Source: DASXYG01 sp036502625 (GTDB taxonomy: Bacteria > Actinomycetota > Actinomycetes > Streptosporangiales > Streptosporangiaceae). Taken from it: a DNA stretch of 43,114 nt. Position numbers and translations under genes: made by a program. The stretch covers positions 1-43,114 of the forward strand of contig DASXYG010000043.1 of the NCBI GenBank assembly GCA_036502625.1, read 5' to 3'. The notes beneath the pieces were generated by a model. That model saw nothing but the letters and a program-made list of their open reading frames with translations, made no database searches and was not told the DNA's origin. This document shows, in pieces, positions 24,069 to 33,009 of the stretch; the stretch's first letter is position 1, and each line of letters begins with the position of its first letter.

Positions 24069-25526
24069 GTGACTATCACCGGAACCTCACCTGCCGCCCC
24101 CGTTCTCGACGAACCCCAGGTCCTCGACAGACCCGTGCCCGACGTCCGGTGGGGCGCCCGGCTGTGGGGCGTGCTCGCCGTCTTGTGCCTCGTGCTGTTC
24201 GTCGACGGGCTCGACGTCTCGATGGTCGGCGTGGCGCTGCCGTCCATCGGCACCGAGCTCGGCCTGACCACCACGACGCTGCAGTGGATCGTCAACGGCT
24301 ACGTACTCGGCTACGGCGGGCTGCTGCTGCTCGGCGGGCGTACGGCCGACCTCCTCGGCAGGCGCCGCGTCTTCCTCATCGCGCTGGCGGTGTTCGCGGC
24401 GGCGTCCCTGGTCGGCGGGCTGGTCGACGACGCCGGGCTGCTGATCGCGACCCGGTTCGTGAAGGGCCTGGCCGCCGCGTTCACCGCGCCCACCGCCTTG
24501 TCCATCCTGACGACCACGTTTCCGGCGGGCCGCGCGCGCAACCGTGCGCTGTCGGTCTTCTCGGTGTTCGGCGCGAGCGGCTACTCCTCGGGCCTGATCC
24601 TGGGCGGGCTGCTGACCGGGTTCGGCTGGCGGCTGACGTTCCTCACGCCGGTGCCGCTCGCCCTGCTGGCGCTGGTGGTGGGCATCGCGCTCATCCCGCG
24701 CGACCGGAAGAGGATCGACGGCGGCCACGACCCGATCGGCGCCGTCACCCTCGTGGCCGGAATGCTGCTCGCGGTCTACACCGTGGTGTCCGCGCCGGAC
24801 CGCGGCTGGCTCAGCCCGATGACGCTCGGCTCCGCCGTGGTCGCGGCGGCGCTGCTGGCCGGGTTCGTGGTGGCCGAGCGCCGGGTGCGCCATCCGCTGA
24901 TCCGGCTCGGCATCCTGCGCGCCGGCGCGATCATCAGGGCCAACCTCAGCGGCATCGCGCTGTTCGGGTCCTACCTCAGCTTCCAGTTCATGATGACGCT
25001 CTACCTCCAGGACGTCCTGCACTGGTCGCCGCTGCGGATGGCGATGGCGCTGCTGCCCGCCGGGGTGCTGGTGGCCGTCGGGTCGCCGTTCGTCGGCCGC
25101 CTCATCGACCGGTTCGGCACGGCGCCGCTCATCCTCGCGTCGATGCTGTCGCTGAGCGTCGGCTACATCTGGTTCCTGTCCACCGCGGGCGACACGCCGC
25201 ACTACCTGGTGACCGTGCTGCCGACGATGGTCTTCCTGGGCGGCGGGTTCGCGTTCGGGTTCAGCTCGATCATGTCCCAGGCCACCGAGGGCATCGACGA
25301 CGACGAGCAGGGCCTGGCGTCCGGGCTGGTGCAGACGTCCATGCAGGTCGGCGCCGCGCTGGTGCTGGCCGTGGTGACCGCGCTCGTGGCCGGCGGCGGC
25401 CACGGCGCGTCCGCGGGCTTCGCGCCGTTCCACCCGGGCGTCAACCTGGTGAGCGGCGTGGCGCTGGTGGGGCTGGTCCTGAACCTCGTGCCACTGGTCC
25501 GCGCCTACCGGCCGCGGCACGCCTGA
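24069..25526 (+). CDS. DHA2-family (EmrB/QacA type) MFS exporter
   Basis: A 485-aa transporter with 14 predicted membrane helices. DGLDVSMVGVALPSIGTELG in helix 1 and QWIVNGYVLGYGGLLLLGGRTADLLGRRRVFL (motif A) are hallmarks of DHA2 drug:H+ antiporters, with motif C-like GLILGGLLTGFGWR. It starts at GTG 24069 (MTITGTS) because the promoter -10 ends 8 nt upstream and no ribosome-binding site exists. It is divergent from, and probably repressed by, the MarR at 23577. It likely exports a toxic small molecule that is also the MarR ligand. Confidence 0.93.
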   Translation: MTITGTSPAAPVLDEPQVLDRPVPDVRWGARLWGVLAVLCLVLFVDGLDVSMVGVALPSIGTELGLTTTTLQWIVNGYVLGYGGLLLLGGRTADLLGRRRVFLIALAVFAAASLVGGLVDDAGLLIATRFVKGLAAAFTAPTALSILTTTFPAGRARNRALSVFSVFGASGYSSGLILGGLLTGFGWRLTFLTPVPLALLALVVGIALIPRDRKRIDGGHDPIGAVTLVAGMLLAVYTVVSAPDRGWLSPMTLGSAVVAAALLAGFVVAERRVRHPLIRLGILRAGAIIRANLSGIALFGSYLSFQFMMTLYLQDVLHWSPLRMAMALLPAGVLVAVGSPFVGRLIDRFGTAPLILASMLSLSVGYIWFLSTAGDTPHYLVTVLPTMVFLGGGFAFGFSSIMSQATEGIDDDEQGLASGLVQTSMQVGAALVLAVVTALVAGGGHGASAGFAPFHPGVNLVSGVALVGLVLNLVPLVRAYRPRHA

Positions 25527-25572
25527 GGCGTCCGCCCCCGTCGAACGCGCGCCCCTCCGGCGCCCGCCGCGC

Positions 25573-26334
25573 CTACTCGCGGTGGACCTGGAGGGGCGCG
25601 AACGACTGCGCGACCGGCATCAGCTCGATGGTGTTCACGTTGACGTGCGCGGGCTGCGCCGCCGCCCAGGCGACCGCCTCCGCGACGTCCCCGGGCAGCA
25701 GCGGCTCCGTCCCTTCGTAGACCGCCTCAGCGCGTTCCCGGTCGCCGCCGAAGCGCACGGCGGAGAACTCGGTGCCGCCGACGAGACCGGGCTCCACGCA
25801 CGTGACGCGCACGCCCGTGCCATGCAGGTCGCTGCGCAGGTTCAGGCTGAACTGCCGGACGAACGCCTTGGTCGCGCCGTAGACGTTGGCCCCCGGGTAC
25901 GGGTACGTCCCGGCGGCCGAGCCCATGTTGATCACGTGGCCGCGCCGGCGCTCCACCATGCCGGGCAGCACCGCGTGCGCGCACGACACCAGGCCGCGGC
26001 AGTTCGTGGCGATCATCTGGTCCCAGTCGTCCTCGTCGGCGCGTTGTGCGGGTTCCAACCCGAGCGCCAGCCCGGCGTTGTTGACCAGGACGTCGATCGC
26101 GGCGAAGCCGCCGGGCAGCGCGGCGACCGCGCGCCGTACGGCGTCGCGGTCGCGGACGTCCAGCTCGACGGGGAGCACCGTGCCGGGGAACTCCGCGGCC
26201 AGCGCGTCGAGCGGCGCCGTGCGCCGGGCCGCGGCGACCACCCGGGCGCCGTCGGCGGCGAAGCGCCGCGCGATGGCCGCGCCGAACCCGGCGCTCGCCC
26301 CGGTGACGAACACCGTACGGTCGTGGTCGGTCAT
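25573..26334 (-). CDS. ydfG: NADP-dependent 3-hydroxy acid dehydrogenase YdfG
   Basis: A 253-aa short-chain dehydrogenase closely resembling E. coli YdfG along its length. Shared stretches include TGASAGFGAAIARRF, NNAGLALGLEPA, YGATKAFVRQFSLNLRSDL, EPGLVGGTEFS and NINTIELMP-like VNVNTIELMPVAQS. E. coli YdfG reduces malonic semialdehyde to 3-hydroxypropionate and oxidises L-allo-threonine and serine. The catalytic Ser, Tyr and Lys are present. It directly follows the alpha/beta hydrolase with no gap, so the two are coupled. Here it may instead serve an unknown 3-hydroxyacid in a catabolic route. Confidence 0.92.
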   Translation of the reverse strand: MTDHDRTVFVTGASAGFGAAIARRFAADGARVVAAARRTAPLDALAAEFPGTVLPVELDVRDRDAVRRAVAALPGGFAAIDVLVNNAGLALGLEPAQRADEDDWDQMIATNCRGLVSCAHAVLPGMVERRRGHVINMGSAAGTYPYPGANVYGATKAFVRQFSLNLRSDLHGTGVRVTCVEPGLVGGTEFSAVRFGGDRERAEAVYEGTEPLLPGDVAEAVAWAAAQPAHVNVNTIELMPVAQSFAPLQVHRE

Positions 26335-27150
26335 TCAGCTCTCCTCAGGGATCGTGTCGAGGAACGTCATCAGCGCCTTGTTGAAGGCGTCCGGGCGCTC
26401 CAGGTTGGGCATGTGGCCGGCGCCGTCGATGACGGCCATTGTGCTGTGCGGCACCCGCCCGGCCAGCCGCCGGGCGTCGGCGACCGGGGTGTACGCGTCG
26501 TCCGCGCCGACGACCACGAGCACCGGCGCGGTCGCGCGCGCCAGCGAGCCGGCGTAGTCGGGCCGCTCGGCGCGCCCGCGCAGCGCGGCCGCCGCGCCGG
26601 CCGGGGCCGTGTCGCGCATCATGCGGCTGACGTGCGCGGCGACGGCCGGGCGCGCCGAGATCGTGGCGGGCGACACCATGCGCGGCAGCTCGTCGTCCGC
26701 GTACGCGGACATGCCGTCGCACAGCAGGCGGTCGGCGGTCGCGGCGCGCCACCGCCGGCCCTCGGGGGTCTCCGCGCGTTCGGTGGTGTCGGCGAGCAGC
26801 AGGCCGCGCAGCCGCTCCGGGAACAGCCGATGGCACTCCATGACGATCTGCCCGCCCATGGACAGCCCGCCGAGGACGAACCGGCGCACCCCGAGGCGGT
26901 CGCACAGCGCCGCGATGTCGCCCGCGAAGGCGGACAGCGGCGTCACGCCGGGCACCACCGTGCTGGCGCCGTAGCCGCGCAGGTCGGGGGCGATCACCCG
27001 CCACCCGGCCGCGGCGAGGAACGCCGCCTGCGGGCGCCACATCGACCGGTCGAACGGGTGGCCGTGCACGAGCACCAGGACGGACGCGGCGTCGCGCGGG
27101 CCCGTGTCGTCGTACCCGACGGTGATTCCATTGACCGCGACGCTGCTCAT
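26335..27150 (-). CDS. alpha/beta hydrolase
   Basis: A 271-aa hydrolase of the 3-oxoadipate enol-lactonase/haloperoxidase-like group. The oxyanion region is LVHGHPFDRSMW, the nucleophile elbow GGLSMGGQ (Ser), the acid VVGADDAYTP and the catalytic histidine GAGHMPN. The ATG at 27150 (MSSVAVNG) has GGGGAGGGG a little upstream and a good promoter at 27191-27219 (TTGCAC-17-TAGCAT on the minus strand). It is divergent from the MocR regulator, whose likely operator overlaps its -35. The substrate is unknown; with ydfG it may handle a lactone or ester yielding a 3-hydroxy acid. Confidence 0.9.
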   Translation of the reverse strand: MSSVAVNGITVGYDDTGPRDAASVLVLVHGHPFDRSMWRPQAAFLAAAGWRVIAPDLRGYGASTVVPGVTPLSAFAGDIAALCDRLGVRRFVLGGLSMGGQIVMECHRLFPERLRGLLLADTTERAETPEGRRWRAATADRLLCDGMSAYADDELPRMVSPATISARPAVAAHVSRMMRDTAPAGAAAALRGRAERPDYAGSLARATAPVLVVVGADDAYTPVADARRLAGRVPHSTMAVIDGAGHMPNLERPDAFNKALMTFLDTIPEES

Positions 27151-27190
27151 CGGCGGGCGCCCCTCCCCTGCGTTCCGGCTTGACGCCGCG

Positions 27191-27233
27191 ATGCTATTTC
27201 GCCCACCATGTCGGTGCAATAAGAAAAATGCAC
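27191..27233 (-). promoter_or_regulatory. hydrolase promoter and probable MocR operator
   Basis: On the minus strand TTGCAC (27214-27219) and TAGCAT (27191-27196) are 17 bp apart and would serve the hydrolase-ydfG operon. The inverted repeat GTGCA (27214-27218) and TGCAC (27229-27233) overlaps this -35 and lies upstream of the divergent MocR gene. This position fits a MocR operator. Confidence 0.55.
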
Positions 27234-27257
27234 TCGGAGCAATGTGGACGGTGCGCC

Positions 27258-28586
27258 GTGGACGACTACCGCACGATCGCCGACGCGGTCGCCGCGCGGA
27301 TCGCCGAGGGCCGGCTGCGCCCCGGCGACCGGCTCCCGCCGCAGCGCGCCTTCGCCCGGCGCCACCGCATCGCCGCGTCCACGGCCGCCCGCGTCTACGC
27401 GGAGCTGGTCCGGCGCGGGCTGGCCACCGGCGAGGTGGGCCGCGGCACGTTCGTACGGGCCGCGCCGCCGCCGGGCGAGCCGGCGCTCGCCGAGCCGGCC
27501 GCGGCGCGGGTCGACCTGGAGCTGAACTTCCCCGTCCTGCCGGAGCAGCCCGCGCTGCTGGCCGACGGCCTCGGCGGACTGCTCCGCCCCGACGTCCTCG
27601 CCGCCGCGATGGCGCCGACCGGCCCGGCGGGCACGCCCGCGGCGCGTACGGCCGCCGCCTCTCTGCTGGCCCGCGCCGGGTGGGCGCCCGCGCCGGAGCG
27701 GATGCTGTTCGCCGGCAACGGGCGGCAGGCGATCGCCGCCGCCATCGCGGCCCTCGTCCCCACCGGCGGCCGGCTCGGCGTGGAGGCGCTGACGTACCCG
27801 GTGGTCAAGGGCATCGCGGCGCGGCTCGGCGTCACGACCGTGCCGCTGGCGATGGACGCCTCGGGCGTGACGCCCGCCGCCCTGCGCGCCGCCGCGCCGC
27901 TGGCCGCCGTCTACCTCCAGCCGACGCTGCACAACCCGCTCGGCGTCACGATGCCCGAGCGGCGCCGGTCCCGCGTCGCCGCCCTGCTGCGCGACCTCGG
28001 CACGTCCGCGGTGGAGGACGACATCTACGCGTTCCTGCGCGGCGACCTGCCGCCGCTCGCCGCGTACGCACCGGAGCGGGTCATCGTCGTGGACAGCCTG
28101 TCCAAGCGCGTCGCCCCCGGCCTGACGGCGGGCTTCGCCGCGCCGCCCGGCGCCCTGGCCGACCGGGTCGCGGCGGCCCTGCGCTCCGGCGGCTGGTCCG
28201 CGCCCCGCTTCGCCCTCGACGCCGCCACCCGCTGGACCACCGACGGCACCGTGGCCCGCCTGGAGGCGGCGAAGCGCCGCGACGCCGCCGCCCGCCAGCG
28301 CATCGCCGCGGAGCAGTTGGCCGGGTTCACGATCGACGCCGACCCGGCCGCGTACCACCTCTGGTGGCGCCTCCCCGACCCCTGGCGCGCCGACACCTTC
28401 GTCGCGGCGGCCGCCCGCGAGGGCATCGCGGTGACCCCGGGCGCCGCGTTCACGGTCACCCCCAACCACGCCCCCAATGCCGTACGCCTGGCGCTGGCCT
28501 CCCCGTCCGAACCGGCCCTGCGGACGGCCCTGTCGACCCTCGCCGCCCTGGCCCGCACCTCCCCCGAGGACACCGGCGTGGAGTGA
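27258..28586 (+). CDS. MocR-family regulator (GntR HTH + aminotransferase domain)
   Basis: A 442-aa chimeric regulator. The winged helix (about residues 1-75) has LRPGDRLPPQRAFARRHRIAASTAARVYAELVRRG and EVGRGTFV. The fold-type I PLP domain follows, with the Schiff-base lysine in DSLSKRVAPG (K283) and YLQPTLHNPLG. PdxR and GabR are characterised relatives that bind PLP plus a substrate. The GTG at 27258 (MDDYRTIADAV) was chosen because it opens at the HTH; the ribosome-binding site is weak, and ATG 27228 is an alternative. It is divergent from the hydrolase-ydfG operon, its presumed target. Confidence 0.9.
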   Translation: MDDYRTIADAVAARIAEGRLRPGDRLPPQRAFARRHRIAASTAARVYAELVRRGLATGEVGRGTFVRAAPPPGEPALAEPAAARVDLELNFPVLPEQPALLADGLGGLLRPDVLAAAMAPTGPAGTPAARTAAASLLARAGWAPAPERMLFAGNGRQAIAAAIAALVPTGGRLGVEALTYPVVKGIAARLGVTTVPLAMDASGVTPAALRAAAPLAAVYLQPTLHNPLGVTMPERRRSRVAALLRDLGTSAVEDDIYAFLRGDLPPLAAYAPERVIVVDSLSKRVAPGLTAGFAAPPGALADRVAAALRSGGWSAPRFALDAATRWTTDGTVARLEAAKRRDAAARQRIAAEQLAGFTIDADPAAYHLWWRLPDPWRADTFVAAAAREGIAVTPGAAFTVTPNHAPNAVRLALASPSEPALRTALSTLAALARTSPEDTGVE

Positions 28587-28608
28587 CCGCGCCCGTACGT
28601 GGCGGTCG

Positions 28609-30120
28609 TCAGGCGTCGAACCACCGGCGGGCGGCCTGGTCGAACGCCTCGGCATCCGGGGTGGGGTCGCCCGCCCAGGCGACGATGCCGTCGGGACGGA
28701 CGAGCACGGCGCCGGCGCCGAGAGCGTTTCGCGGCGTCCCGGCGACGTACTGGATCCGGCTCTTCCAGGCCGTCGCCACGCCCTGCAGGCGCTGGCCGGT
28801 GCTGAAGTCCAGCGCGACGCCGCGCCCGTCGCGCATCAGGTCACCGAGGCGCGTTCCGTCGTCGAGGCGGAAGTCCGGGGCGTCGCGGCCGGCCAGCGGG
28901 TGGTCGTCGCCCAGGTCGTAGCGGTCGGCCGAGCCGGAGATCCTCGCGTACATGTAGGTCGCCCCGTCGCGGGTCCCGATCAGGTCGCGGACCACCGCCT
29001 GGACGGCCTGACCGTGCGGGTCCGGGCGCATGACCGCCGCCTGGGCGCGCGTCCACTCCAGTGCCCGCGCACCGACCGGATGGCGCTCGCGGGTGTAGGT
29101 GTCGAGGAGCCCGTCCGGCGCGTGCCCGTGGACGACCGACGCGAGCTTCCAGCCCAGGTTCATGGCGTCGCCGAGTCCGGTGTTGAGGCCCTGCGCGCCG
29201 AGCGGTGAGTGGATGTGCGCGGCGTCGCCGGCGAGCAGGACGCGCCCCCGCCGGTACGTCGTCGTCTGCATCGCCCGGTCGGTGAAGGTCGACGCGAGCT
29301 TGACGCCGGTCAGCGTCACGTCGGTGCCGGACACGCGGCGCAGGACCGTCTGGAGGTGCTCGCGTGTCGGCGGTTGCGAGCGGTCGAACGCGCCGCCGTC
29401 GAAGTCCAGCACGCCGAAATACCCCTCCGCGGGCGTACGGAGGTACATGCCGGCCGGCGTCAGGTGGAACCCGGGGCGCAGCTTCTCGGGATCGGCGAAG
29501 GTGACGACGGCCGCGTACCCGGTGAACTCCGGCTCGGTGCCGGTGAACTCGAAGCCCGCGAGCCCCCGCACCGTGCTGCGCCCGCCGTCGCAGCCGGCGA
29601 CCCACCGCGCCGCGTATTCCCGCCCGCCCGCCTGTACGACCGCCTTCTCGCCGTCCTGCGTGACGCCCGTGACCGCGGCGCCGCGCCTGATCTCCACGCC
29701 GAGCGCGGACGCCCGTTCGGACAGCACCGTCTCGACCGCTTCGAGGCTCGTCAGCACCATGTCCGTCGCCGGGCCGGGGAGCCGGTACGGCAGCGCCGCG
29801 ACGTCGATCTCGGCCGGGTCGAGCATCATGCCGGCGAAGTGGCCCGCGCCGCGCGGACGCGGCGGCGCGTCCGTCTCGGGGTCCGCATCGGGATCGTCGT
29901 CGGCACCCGACGCCGCCAGCAGCGGGCGCAGCATCCCGCGGCGGTAGAACGCCTGGACCGACGCGACGGACATCCCCCGCATCCCGAGCGGCAGCGCCTT
30001 CAACGGGGAGCTGAGCTCCGGTTCGCGTTCGAGCACCAGGACCGAGCAGCCCGCGAGACCGAGCTCGCACGCGAGCAGCAGACCGACCGGACCGCCCCCG
30101 GCGATGACGACGTCATGCAT
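28609..30120 (-). CDS. FAD-dependent aromatic hydroxylase, rifampicin-monooxygenase-like
   Basis: A 503-aa class A flavoprotein monooxygenase. The FAD-binding GxGxxG is IAGGGPVGLLLACELGLAG, DG motif GCDGGRSTVRGLAGF, and the second FAD motif LLAGDAAHIHSPLGAQGLNTGLGDAMNLGWKLA. The C-terminal thioredoxin-like domain (ADRYDLGDDHPLAG, RDAPDF, VLVRPDGIVAW) matches Rox-type enzymes such as Nocardia rifampicin monooxygenase. That enzyme inactivates rifamycins by N-hydroxylation and ring opening. An Asp/Pro-rich insert (about residues 72-92) is unusual. A rifamycin substrate is possible but not proven; polyketide hydroxylases share the fold. AAGGGG lies 6 nt before ATG 30120. Confidence 0.9.
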   Translation of the reverse strand: MHDVVIAGGGPVGLLLACELGLAGCSVLVLEREPELSSPLKALPLGMRGMSVASVQAFYRRGMLRPLLAASGADDDPDADPETDAPPRPRGAGHFAGMMLDPAEIDVAALPYRLPGPATDMVLTSLEAVETVLSERASALGVEIRRGAAVTGVTQDGEKAVVQAGGREYAARWVAGCDGGRSTVRGLAGFEFTGTEPEFTGYAAVVTFADPEKLRPGFHLTPAGMYLRTPAEGYFGVLDFDGGAFDRSQPPTREHLQTVLRRVSGTDVTLTGVKLASTFTDRAMQTTTYRRGRVLLAGDAAHIHSPLGAQGLNTGLGDAMNLGWKLASVVHGHAPDGLLDTYTRERHPVGARALEWTRAQAAVMRPDPHGQAVQAVVRDLIGTRDGATYMYARISGSADRYDLGDDHPLAGRDAPDFRLDDGTRLGDLMRDGRGVALDFSTGQRLQGVATAWKSRIQYVAGTPRNALGAGAVLVRPDGIVAWAGDPTPDAEAFDQAARRWFDA

Positions 30121-30227
30121 GAGAAACCCCTTCCAAAGCCTGTTCCCTGCGGCACGTCAAGGCTGCCGCGGGCCGCTCACAGGGCGCGCACACCGCGCAC
30201 AGGGCGCTGACACGGGAAGGGCGGGCG

Positions 30228-31376
30228 TCAGAGGCGTTCGATGATCGTAACGTTCGCCTGGCCGCCGCCTTCGCACATGGTCTGCAGGCCGTAGCGGGCC
30301 CGGCGGCGTTCCAGCTCGTACAGCAGCGTCGTCATCAGGCGGGCGCCGGTCGCGCCGAGGGGGTGGCCGAGGGCGATGGCGCCGCCGTTCACGTTGACCC
30401 GCCCGGGGTCCGCGCCGGTCTCCTTCAGCCAGGCCAGGACCACGCCGGCGAAGGCCTCGTTGATCTCGACCAGGTCGAGGTCGTCGATCGTCAGGCCCGT
30501 ACGGCTCAGGGCGCGTGCGGTGGCGGGGATCGGGGCGGTCAGCATCAGCAGCGGGTCGGCGGCGCGGGCGCTGAGGTGGTGGATCCGGGCCCGGGGCGTG
30601 AGGCCGTGGTCGCGCACGGCCTGGGGCGAGGCGATCAGGAGCGCGGCCGCGGCGTCGGAGATCTGGCTGGACGTCGCGGCGGTCAGCCGGCCGCCGGGGG
30701 TCAGGGGCGCGAGGGCGGCCATCTTCGCCGCGGTCGTGCCGCGCCGCGGGCCCTCGTCCGTGCGGACGCCGCCGTACGGGGCGGTCTCCGCGGCGAACCG
30801 GCCCTCGTCGGTGGCGGCGACGGCCCGCGCATGGCTGCGCAGCGCGTACGCCTCCATCTCCGCGCGGCCGATGCCCCAGCGCTCGGCGATCGCCTCGGCG
30901 GCGCGGAACTGCGACACCTCCTGGTCGCCGTACCGCCGCGCCCATCCGCGCGAGCCCGCGAACGGGGTCGCGTGGCCGAGCGGCCGCCCGGCCGTCATGG
31001 CGGCGGAGATGGGCACCTGGCTCATGTTCTGCACGCCGCCCGCCACGACGAGGTCGGCGGTGCCGGAGAGCACGGCCTGCGCGGCGAAGTGCACGGCCTG
31101 CTGGGACGACCCGCACTGCCGGTCCACCGTGACGCCGGGCACCTCCTCGGGCAGCCCGGCGGCCAGCCAGCACGTCCGCGCGATGTCGCCGGCCTGCGGG
31201 CCGACGGTGTCGACGCAGCCGAACACGACGTCGTCGACGGCGGCCGGGTCGGCGCCCGTACGGTCGAGCAGCGCGGTGATGACGTGCGCGCCGAGGTCCG
31301 CCGGGTGCGCCTTGGCGAGGCCGCCGCCCCGGCGGCCCACCGGGGTGCGGACCGCGTCGACGATGTAGGCCTCCAT
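30228..31376 (-). CDS. acetyl-CoA C-acyltransferase (thiolase), FadA6-like
   Basis: A 382-aa degradative thiolase. The nucleophilic cysteine is C88 in VDRQCGSSQQA, NEAFAG supplies the active-site asparagine, and NVNGGAIALGHPLGATGAR and CEGGGQANVTIIERL carry the catalytic histidine and second cysteine. Length matches the mycobacterial FadA5/FadA6 group. The start at 31376 (MEAYIVDAVRTPVG) is the family's standard N-terminus. It is divergent from a FadD3-like synthetase across a gap with a KstR2-like box. FadA6 cleaves acyl-CoA intermediates of sterol ring C/D degradation, so that role is likely (inference). Confidence 0.9.
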   Translation of the reverse strand: MEAYIVDAVRTPVGRRGGGLAKAHPADLGAHVITALLDRTGADPAAVDDVVFGCVDTVGPQAGDIARTCWLAAGLPEEVPGVTVDRQCGSSQQAVHFAAQAVLSGTADLVVAGGVQNMSQVPISAAMTAGRPLGHATPFAGSRGWARRYGDQEVSQFRAAEAIAERWGIGRAEMEAYALRSHARAVAATDEGRFAAETAPYGGVRTDEGPRRGTTAAKMAALAPLTPGGRLTAATSSQISDAAAALLIASPQAVRDHGLTPRARIHHLSARAADPLLMLTAPIPATARALSRTGLTIDDLDLVEINEAFAGVVLAWLKETGADPGRVNVNGGAIALGHPLGATGARLMTTLLYELERRRARYGLQTMCEGGGQANVTIIERL

Positions 31377-31430
31377 CGCCCTCCTCAGCGACCGTCGCGC
31401 ACCGACGGGGTTCCGTATACGCTCGCATCG

Positions 31431-31450
31431 TACCAAATGCTTGCTTGGTA
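31431..31450. promoter_or_regulatory. KstR2-like operator between thiolase and acyl-CoA synthetase
   Basis: TACCAAATGCTTGCTTGGTA has 6-bp inverted arms (TACCAA/TTGGTA). Inside it ACCAAATGCTTGCT (31432-31445) matches 9 of 10 fixed positions of AnCAAGnnCTTGnT. It lies 14 nt upstream of the synthetase ATG and 55 nt from the thiolase start, suited to repress both. Confidence 0.6.
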
Positions 31451-31463
31451 TCCGGAGGTGGCC

Positions 31464-32996
31464 ATGGACGCGCGGACCGTACCGGGCCTGCTCCGGGAGG
31501 CCGCGCGGCGGTACGGCGGCCTCCCGGCGCTGGCGGACGGGCCCGTACGGCTGACCTTCGCCGGGCTCGCCGCCGAGGCCGCGGCGGTGGCCCGCGCGCT
31601 GGCCGGCCACGGGGTGCGGCCGGGCGACCGGGTGGCGGTCTGGGCGCCGAACACCGCGTACTGGGTGCTCGCCGCGCTCGGGGCGCACACGGCGGGCGCG
31701 GTCCTCGTCCCGGTCAACACGCGCTTCACCGGCGCGGAGGCCGCCGACGTGCTGCGCCGCTCCCGGGCGCGGCTGCTGTTCGCCGCGGACGGGTTCCTCG
31801 GCATCGACTACCTCGGTATGGTGCGCGCCGCCCGCCCCGCCCTGCCCGGCCTGCGCACCGTCGTGGCCTGCGCCCCGCACACCGCCGCCCCGGACGCACT
31901 CGAGTGGCCGCGCTTCCTCTCCGCCGCCCCGCACGCCGCGCCGCCCCCGGCCGTACGCCCCGGGGACGTCGCCGACGTCATGTTCACCTCGGGGACGACC
32001 GGGCGGAGCAAGGGGGCGGTGTCGGCGCACCGACAGACGGTCGGCGTCGCGCGGGCCTGGGCGGACGCCGCCGGGGTGCGTCCGGGCGACCGCTACCTGA
32101 TCGTCAGCCCGTTCTTCCACACGTTCGGCTACAAGGCGGGGATCGTGGCGTGCCTCGCGGCGGGGGCGGCGATCGTGCCGCAGCCCGTGTTCGACGTCGC
32201 GGAGACGGTGCGGCTCGTCGGCGCCGAGGAGGTCACCGTGCTGCCGGGGCCGCCGACGATCTACCAGTCGATCCTGGACGCCCCGGACCGCGGCGCCGTG
32301 CGCATGCCGCGGGTCGCGGTCACCGGCGCGGCGTCGGTGCCCGTGCGGCTGGTCGAGCGGATGCGCGCGGAGCTGGGGTTCGCGACCGTGCTGACCGCGT
32401 ACGGGCTGACGGAGGCGGTGGTCGTGACGATGAGCCGGCCCGGCGACGACCCGCGCACGATCGCCACCACCTGTGGCCGGGCCACCGCGGGCTTCGAGAT
32501 CCGGATCTGCGGACCGGACGGCGGCGAGCTGCCGCCCGGCGCGGACGGCGAGGTACGGCTGCGCGGCCCGAACGTCATGCTCGGCTACCTCGACGACCCG
32601 GCGGCCACCGCGGACGCGTTCGACCCCGGCGGATGGCTGCGCACCGGCGACATCGGCCGCCTCGACGCCGCGGGCTACCTGACGATCACCGACCGGCTGA
32701 AGGACATGCTCACCGTGGGCGGCTTCAACGTCTATCCCGCCGAGGTGGAGCAGGTGCTCGCGCGGCACGACGGGGTCGCCGAGGCGGCCGTCGTCGGGGT
32801 GGCGGACCGGCGGCTCGGCGAGGTGCCCAAGGCGTACGTCGTGGCCCGCCCCGGCGCCGCTCCCGCCGCCGCCGACCTGGTGGCGTTCTGCCGGGAGCGG
32901 CTGGCCGGGTTCAAGGTGCCGCGCACGGTGGAGTTCCTGCCGGAGCTGCCGCGCAACGCCGGCGGCAAGGTGCTGAAACGGGAGCTGCGCCGATAG
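31464..32996 (+). CDS. acyl-CoA synthetase, FadD3-like
   Basis: A 510-aa AMP-forming acyl-CoA ligase. The P-loop A3 motif is FTSGTTGRSKGAV, A5 TAYGLTEA, A7 GWLRTGDIG and A8 plus the C-terminal domain hinge DRLKDMLTVGGFNVYPAEVE, with the catalytic lysine in NAGGKVLKREL. Length and sequence fit FadD3, which activates the steroid-derived hydrindanone propionate (HIP) at the start of ring C/D catabolism, and related ligases. The ATG at 31464 has GGAGG 5 nt upstream. It is divergent from a FadA6-like thiolase and shares its KstR2-like operator, which supports a sterol role. Confidence 0.9.
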   Translation: MDARTVPGLLREAARRYGGLPALADGPVRLTFAGLAAEAAAVARALAGHGVRPGDRVAVWAPNTAYWVLAALGAHTAGAVLVPVNTRFTGAEAADVLRRSRARLLFAADGFLGIDYLGMVRAARPALPGLRTVVACAPHTAAPDALEWPRFLSAAPHAAPPPAVRPGDVADVMFTSGTTGRSKGAVSAHRQTVGVARAWADAAGVRPGDRYLIVSPFFHTFGYKAGIVACLAAGAAIVPQPVFDVAETVRLVGAEEVTVLPGPPTIYQSILDAPDRGAVRMPRVAVTGAASVPVRLVERMRAELGFATVLTAYGLTEAVVVTMSRPGDDPRTIATTCGRATAGFEIRICGPDGGELPPGADGEVRLRGPNVMLGYLDDPAATADAFDPGGWLRTGDIGRLDAAGYLTITDRLKDMLTVGGFNVYPAEVEQVLARHDGVAEAAVVGVADRRLGEVPKAYVVARPGAAPAAADLVAFCRERLAGFKVPRTVEFLPELPRNAGGKVLKRELRR

Positions 32997-33009
32997 GGCG
33001 CGGCGGACA

